Part shown: positions 61,845 to 64,000 of the stretch, piece by piece
Position numbering within the stretch: position 1 is the first letter of the stretch
Layout of the letters: every line of letters starts with the position of its first letter
Assembly (NCBI GenBank): GCA_023443745.1
Contig: JAEZTB010000064.1
Coordinates: 124,001 to 188,000 of the forward strand
Length of the DNA stretch: 64,000 nt
DNA from: Bacillota bacterium
Lineage (GTDB): Bacteria; Bacillota; Clostridia; DSM-8532
Direction: 5' to 3'
Notes under the pieces: model-generated
What the model was told of the DNA's origin: nothing
The model's input: the letters and a program-made list of their open reading frames with translations, nothing else
Databases searched by the model: none
Program-made: the position numbers and the translations under genes

Positions 61845-61942
61845 ACGGTTTATAAGCAAAGCTGCACACCAAACCTGCGTATATATGGGTTTGCTCTCGA
61901 TGTTTGGATAAAACCCAAGATGAATAGCCACTTTTATGCATG

Positions 61943-61984
61943 AAAAAAGACAGACCCATCTGTTAAAAAAACAGGTCTGTCTTT
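61943..61984 (-). terminator. Terminator after the alpha/beta hydrolase gene
   Basis: AAAGACAGACC (61946-61956) pairs perfectly with GGTCTGTCTTT (61974-61984), with a nested CTGTT/AACAG in the loop and six T on the minus strand. Confidence 0.9.
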
Positions 61985-62053
61985 CTGTATAGTTAGGTGA
62001 AAATAAATGCCTAGAAAATCGAAGGTAAAGAACCCTCTAAATACTACCAAATC

Positions 62054-62923
62054 TCAATGCTTTAAAAATGCTATAGCAGAATCATTTAAGATTTCAAACT
62101 GTTCCATGTTCACTCCATGACCTGCATCCTTGATAACTTGCACTTTATACCCATCGCTCGACAACACTTGCATTATTTCAACTGATTTTGCTCCAGAGTA
62201 TTCCCCCATTATTATTAGCGTTTTTGACCGAAGCTTTTCAGCACGTTTGTTATCATATATCCAAAGCTTATGATTGGCCATAGCAATTTGATTCGATGCT
62301 TTCATAATCAGAACCATATGGTCTGAAATGTTGGGATTTTCTTCGAAAAAACCTTGACGCGGATTTGCAAGTTTAATGAGCAGCTTTTTTACATTTTTTT
62401 CAGTTGGCCAAAGAATTTCCGGAAAAGCTTTGAGCATCGTTTTATATGCTACCGCCGAACTCAAAATTGGTCCGCCCTCAATGCAAATCAGCTTCTCGAC
62501 ACGCTCACTGAATGCGGCATAGGCAAATGCCATCACCGCTCCGTTTGATACGCCCATCATGAAGCAGGTTTTGATATCAAGTTGATCAAGAATGCTGTCG
62601 ATCCATTCTCTTTGCGAAAAATTCTTGTTATATGCTTCTCCGGGCACGCTTTTACCCGGACCTCCAACCGTATCTACAGCGATACATCGGAAACATGCGG
62701 AGAGTGAGCGAATATTATGTATCCACATGACAGCCGAATTATCGCCCACGCCGTGGAGCAATACAAGCGGAGGAAAGGAGCACTGACCGGCCAGGATCAC
62801 ATGTGTAGATCCAAATTGATTTACAATGTCCTTTTCCTCATAGGGTACACCCCATTGCCCCAGCAACCTGTCGTAGTCTTCCAATAGCGCTTTCTTCTTT
62901 TTTTCACTTTTAAACACCTTCAT
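62054..62923 (-). CDS. Alpha/beta hydrolase
   Basis: 289 residues. Oxyanion HG motif LLHGVGDN near 56, nucleophile elbow GVSNG with Ser126, and the C-terminal DAGHGVNMEQ holding the catalytic His near 273; Asp near 245 would complete the triad. No signal peptide, so cytoplasmic. GGAGGGC lies upstream of the ATG. It is 30 bases after the TetR regulator on the same strand and ends at its own terminator. Substrate unknown; the layout suggests an ester or lactone hydrolase induced by the ligand of the repressor. Confidence 0.88.
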   Translation of the reverse strand: MKVFKSEKKKKALLEDYDRLLGQWGVPYEEKDIVNQFGSTHVILAGQCSFPPLVLLHGVGDNSAVMWIHNIRSLSACFRCIAVDTVGGPGKSVPGEAYNKNFSQREWIDSILDQLDIKTCFMMGVSNGAVMAFAYAAFSERVEKLICIEGGPILSSAVAYKTMLKAFPEILWPTEKNVKKLLIKLANPRQGFFEENPNISDHMVLIMKASNQIAMANHKLWIYDNKRAEKLRSKTLIIMGEYSGAKSVEIMQVLSSDGYKVQVIKDAGHGVNMEQFEILNDSAIAFLKH

Positions 62924-62953
62924 AATAGCCCTCCTTTGTCTTCTTATTTATTA

Positions 62954-63571
62954 TCACTTATTATATCTGTCAAAAAATCTGTCTAAAAGCGTAGTAAGTT
63001 CCATTTCCGCTTTTACTTTCACCTCGGCGTCCGCATTGTTACTGCTGAAGTACTTATGGAAAACAAAGTAAATGATACCGTAATACTCGGTAGCAAGGCA
63101 CCGAGCGTCGTCCTGCCTGAAATGCCCTTTATCCATCATTTTTTGAAAAACTTCTGTATTTTGTTGTAACGGTATATCGATAAAAATATATTTGTATACA
63201 CAAGCTGCTTTTTCATTGATATTCTGCTCTATCGTTAACATACGGAAAAATCTCAATACGTTCTGATCTAGATAGAAACCGAATAATACGGAGCACCCGA
63301 CCCCTATAAAAGCGGTTTTTTCAACTTTTTCATTTATTTCAAATTGCTCGTTAAATTTTGACTTTATATCATTAATCATCTCTACGACTGTTTGAAGCAA
63401 TGTGTCAAATATGTCCTGTTTGTTCGTAAAGTAATAGTAAATCGTGCTTTCCTTAATACCCACAGTACTGCTGATATCCCGTATAGATACCGCGCTAAAT
63501 CCCCTTTTTGAGAATAGATCAAGCGCAATCTCCAGTATTCTATCTTTTGTATTACCAGCTCTTTTTTTCAT
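62954..63571 (-). CDS. TetR-family transcriptional regulator
   Basis: 205 residues. N-terminal HTH (about 8-55; AVSIRDISSTVGIKESTIYYYFTNKQDIF) and a helical ligand-binding domain. It sits directly behind a promoter that contains two inverted repeats, so it very likely represses itself and the hydrolase gene behind it. The ATG follows an ACTCC-rich region on the plus strand, i.e. GGAG on its own strand, about 7 nt upstream. Confidence 0.9.
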   Translation of the reverse strand: MKKRAGNTKDRILEIALDLFSKRGFSAVSIRDISSTVGIKESTIYYYFTNKQDIFDTLLQTVVEMINDIKSKFNEQFEINEKVEKTAFIGVGCSVLFGFYLDQNVLRFFRMLTIEQNINEKAACVYKYIFIDIPLQQNTEVFQKMMDKGHFRQDDARCLATEYYGIIYFVFHKYFSSNNADAEVKVKAEMELTTLLDRFFDRYNK

Positions 63572-63583
63572 ATCTTACTCCAT

Positions 63584-63637
63584 AATAATTCTAACATTTG
63601 TTAGAATTATTTTATCTAACAAGTGTTAGAAAGTCAA
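63584..63637 (-). promoter_or_regulatory. TetR autoregulatory promoter with two operators
   Basis: Promoter on the minus strand: TTGACT (63632-63637), 17 nt, TAAAAT (63609-63614). Operator 1 is a 28-bp inverted repeat (63584-63611) centred on CTAACA-TT-TGTTAG, with 13-bp arms; operator 2, TCTAACA-AG-TGTTAGA (63615-63630), fills the spacer. Their centres are 25 bp apart, on the same face to within about half a turn. Confidence 0.88.
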
Positions 63638-63670
63638 GACATTCTTGCAATTATTTACCTCATATTAGCA

Positions 63671-63709
63671 AAAAAAAATAAGCCGATTCCATACGAATCG
63701 ATTTATTTT
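63671..63709 (-). terminator. Terminator of the gene at the right edge
   Basis: CGATTC (63684-63689) pairs with GAATCG (63695-63700), flanked by further A/T pairing; eight T follow on the minus strand. It lies about 75 bases beyond the stop at 63783. Confidence 0.7.
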
Positions 63710-63782
63710 GAAAAAGCTAGATGGATTCAGAATTATGAAGTAGTAATATCTCTGCATCACTCTTAATATTTACTGCTATGTT

Positions 63783-64000
63783 TTACCCACTATCTAACTG
63801 GACCATGGTAGAATCAATAAGTTGCCTACATACAATTTTAAAATCAGCTTTGTGGGTTATTTCGAAAAATGTAATGTGATTATATGCTCTTGAAAATGCT
63901 ATGACACCTAAACATCTATATCGTGACTCCCTATTGCCATAATCACTTCTTTTTTTGCTATCACAGAAAATGAAAGAAGTCGATTCGGTATGAATCGACT
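63783..64000 (-). CDS. 3' end of an unidentified gene, running off the right edge
   Basis: An open frame of about 71 codons without any ATG, GTG or TTG start inside the window, ending at a TAA at 63783-63785. The end of the peptide reads FKIVCRQLIDSTMVQLDSG; the middle has GVIAFSRAYNHITFFE. I do not recognise a family. A terminator follows at the right distance, which supports a real gene end, but codon use is AT-biased like the background and it could be chance. Confidence 0.4.
   Translation of the reverse strand, partial: SIHTESTSFIFCDSKKRSDYGNRESRYRCLGVIAFSRAYNHITFFEITHKADFKIVCRQLIDSTMVQLDSG

Larger units (their letters stand above)
61666..62053. other. Intergenic region with two terminators and a remnant-like frame
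   Basis: Both hairpins are listed separately. Between and beyond them a minus frame from about 61941 to 61756 (61 codons, MHKSGYSSW to GVFTS) has no ribosome binding site and runs through the second hairpin, so it is probably a decayed fragment or chance. I see no other gene. Confidence 0.35.

Overview
The window looks like a stretch of chromosome from an anaerobic, endospore-forming Clostridia-type Firmicute. It is AT-rich, carries spoIVA and small Gln-rich coat-type proteins, has strong AGGAGG-like ribosome binding sites with many TTG and GTG starts, has sigma-A promoters that can be read directly, and makes acetate through pta-ackA. Almost everything after about 5.7 kb is read on the minus strand. 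I see no rRNA, tRNA, CRISPR array, prophage or insertion sequence.

Left part (1-5.7 kb, plus strand): the 3' end of frr, an HMCES/YedK-type abasic-site protein whose true start is a TTG just before the catalytic Cys, an MFS permease, a two-gene corrinoid methyl-transfer module (MtaA/UroD-like enzyme plus corrinoid protein), and a Xer-type tyrosine recombinase whose stop overlaps that of a convergent secreted/membrane protein. From 7.4 to 17 kb on the minus strand come a Cys-cluster protein, an M18 aminopeptidase with two AT-hook motifs at its N-terminus, a DUF2804 protein, spoIVA (divergent from two small coat proteins on the plus strand), a GntR/UTRA regulator behind purB with a 21-bp operator-like palindrome, and a class Ic aspartate aminotransferase. 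From 17.5 to 25 kb lies a complete tightly overlapped shikimate operon (aroF-aroB-aroA-aroC-aroQ/E-aroK) followed by a D,D-carboxypeptidase; its promoter and 120-nt leader are visible.

Middle part (25-47 kb): an IclR/KdgR-like repressor divergent from a 2-keto-3-deoxygluconate operon (aldolase fused to a VOC domain, KDG kinase, 2-hydroxyacid dehydrogenase) with promoter, operator and terminator; aspartokinase; pta-ackA; an acyl-CoA synthetase; a MoxR-DUF58-transglutaminase operon; a MacB-type ABC exporter with its adaptor; an MscS channel; and an ECF sigma/anti-sigma pair.

Right part (47-64 kb): an MgtA-type P-type ATPase preceded by a promoter, a large imperfect inverted repeat that folds as a closed RNA domain with a short ORF inside, and an intrinsic terminator, which together form a candidate cis-regulatory RNA. 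Next is a likely single unit of ADP-ribosylglycohydrolase, PhnP-like metallo-beta-lactamase, YesMN-type two-component system and LplABC-type importer. Then come a DUF5131 protein, a helix-hairpin-helix protein, a PadR/carboxymuconolactone-decarboxylase-like pair with a promoter-embedded palindrome, an alpha/beta hydrolase with an autoregulated TetR repressor, and the 3' end of an unidentified gene at the right edge.

A palindromic repeat occurs as two exact 61-bp copies (10762, 13234) and one diverged inverted copy (31821). The strongest candidates for undescribed biology are the mgtA leader, the ADP-ribosylglycohydrolase/MBL/transport cluster and the AT-hook aminopeptidase. All identifications come from reading motifs; no database search was run.
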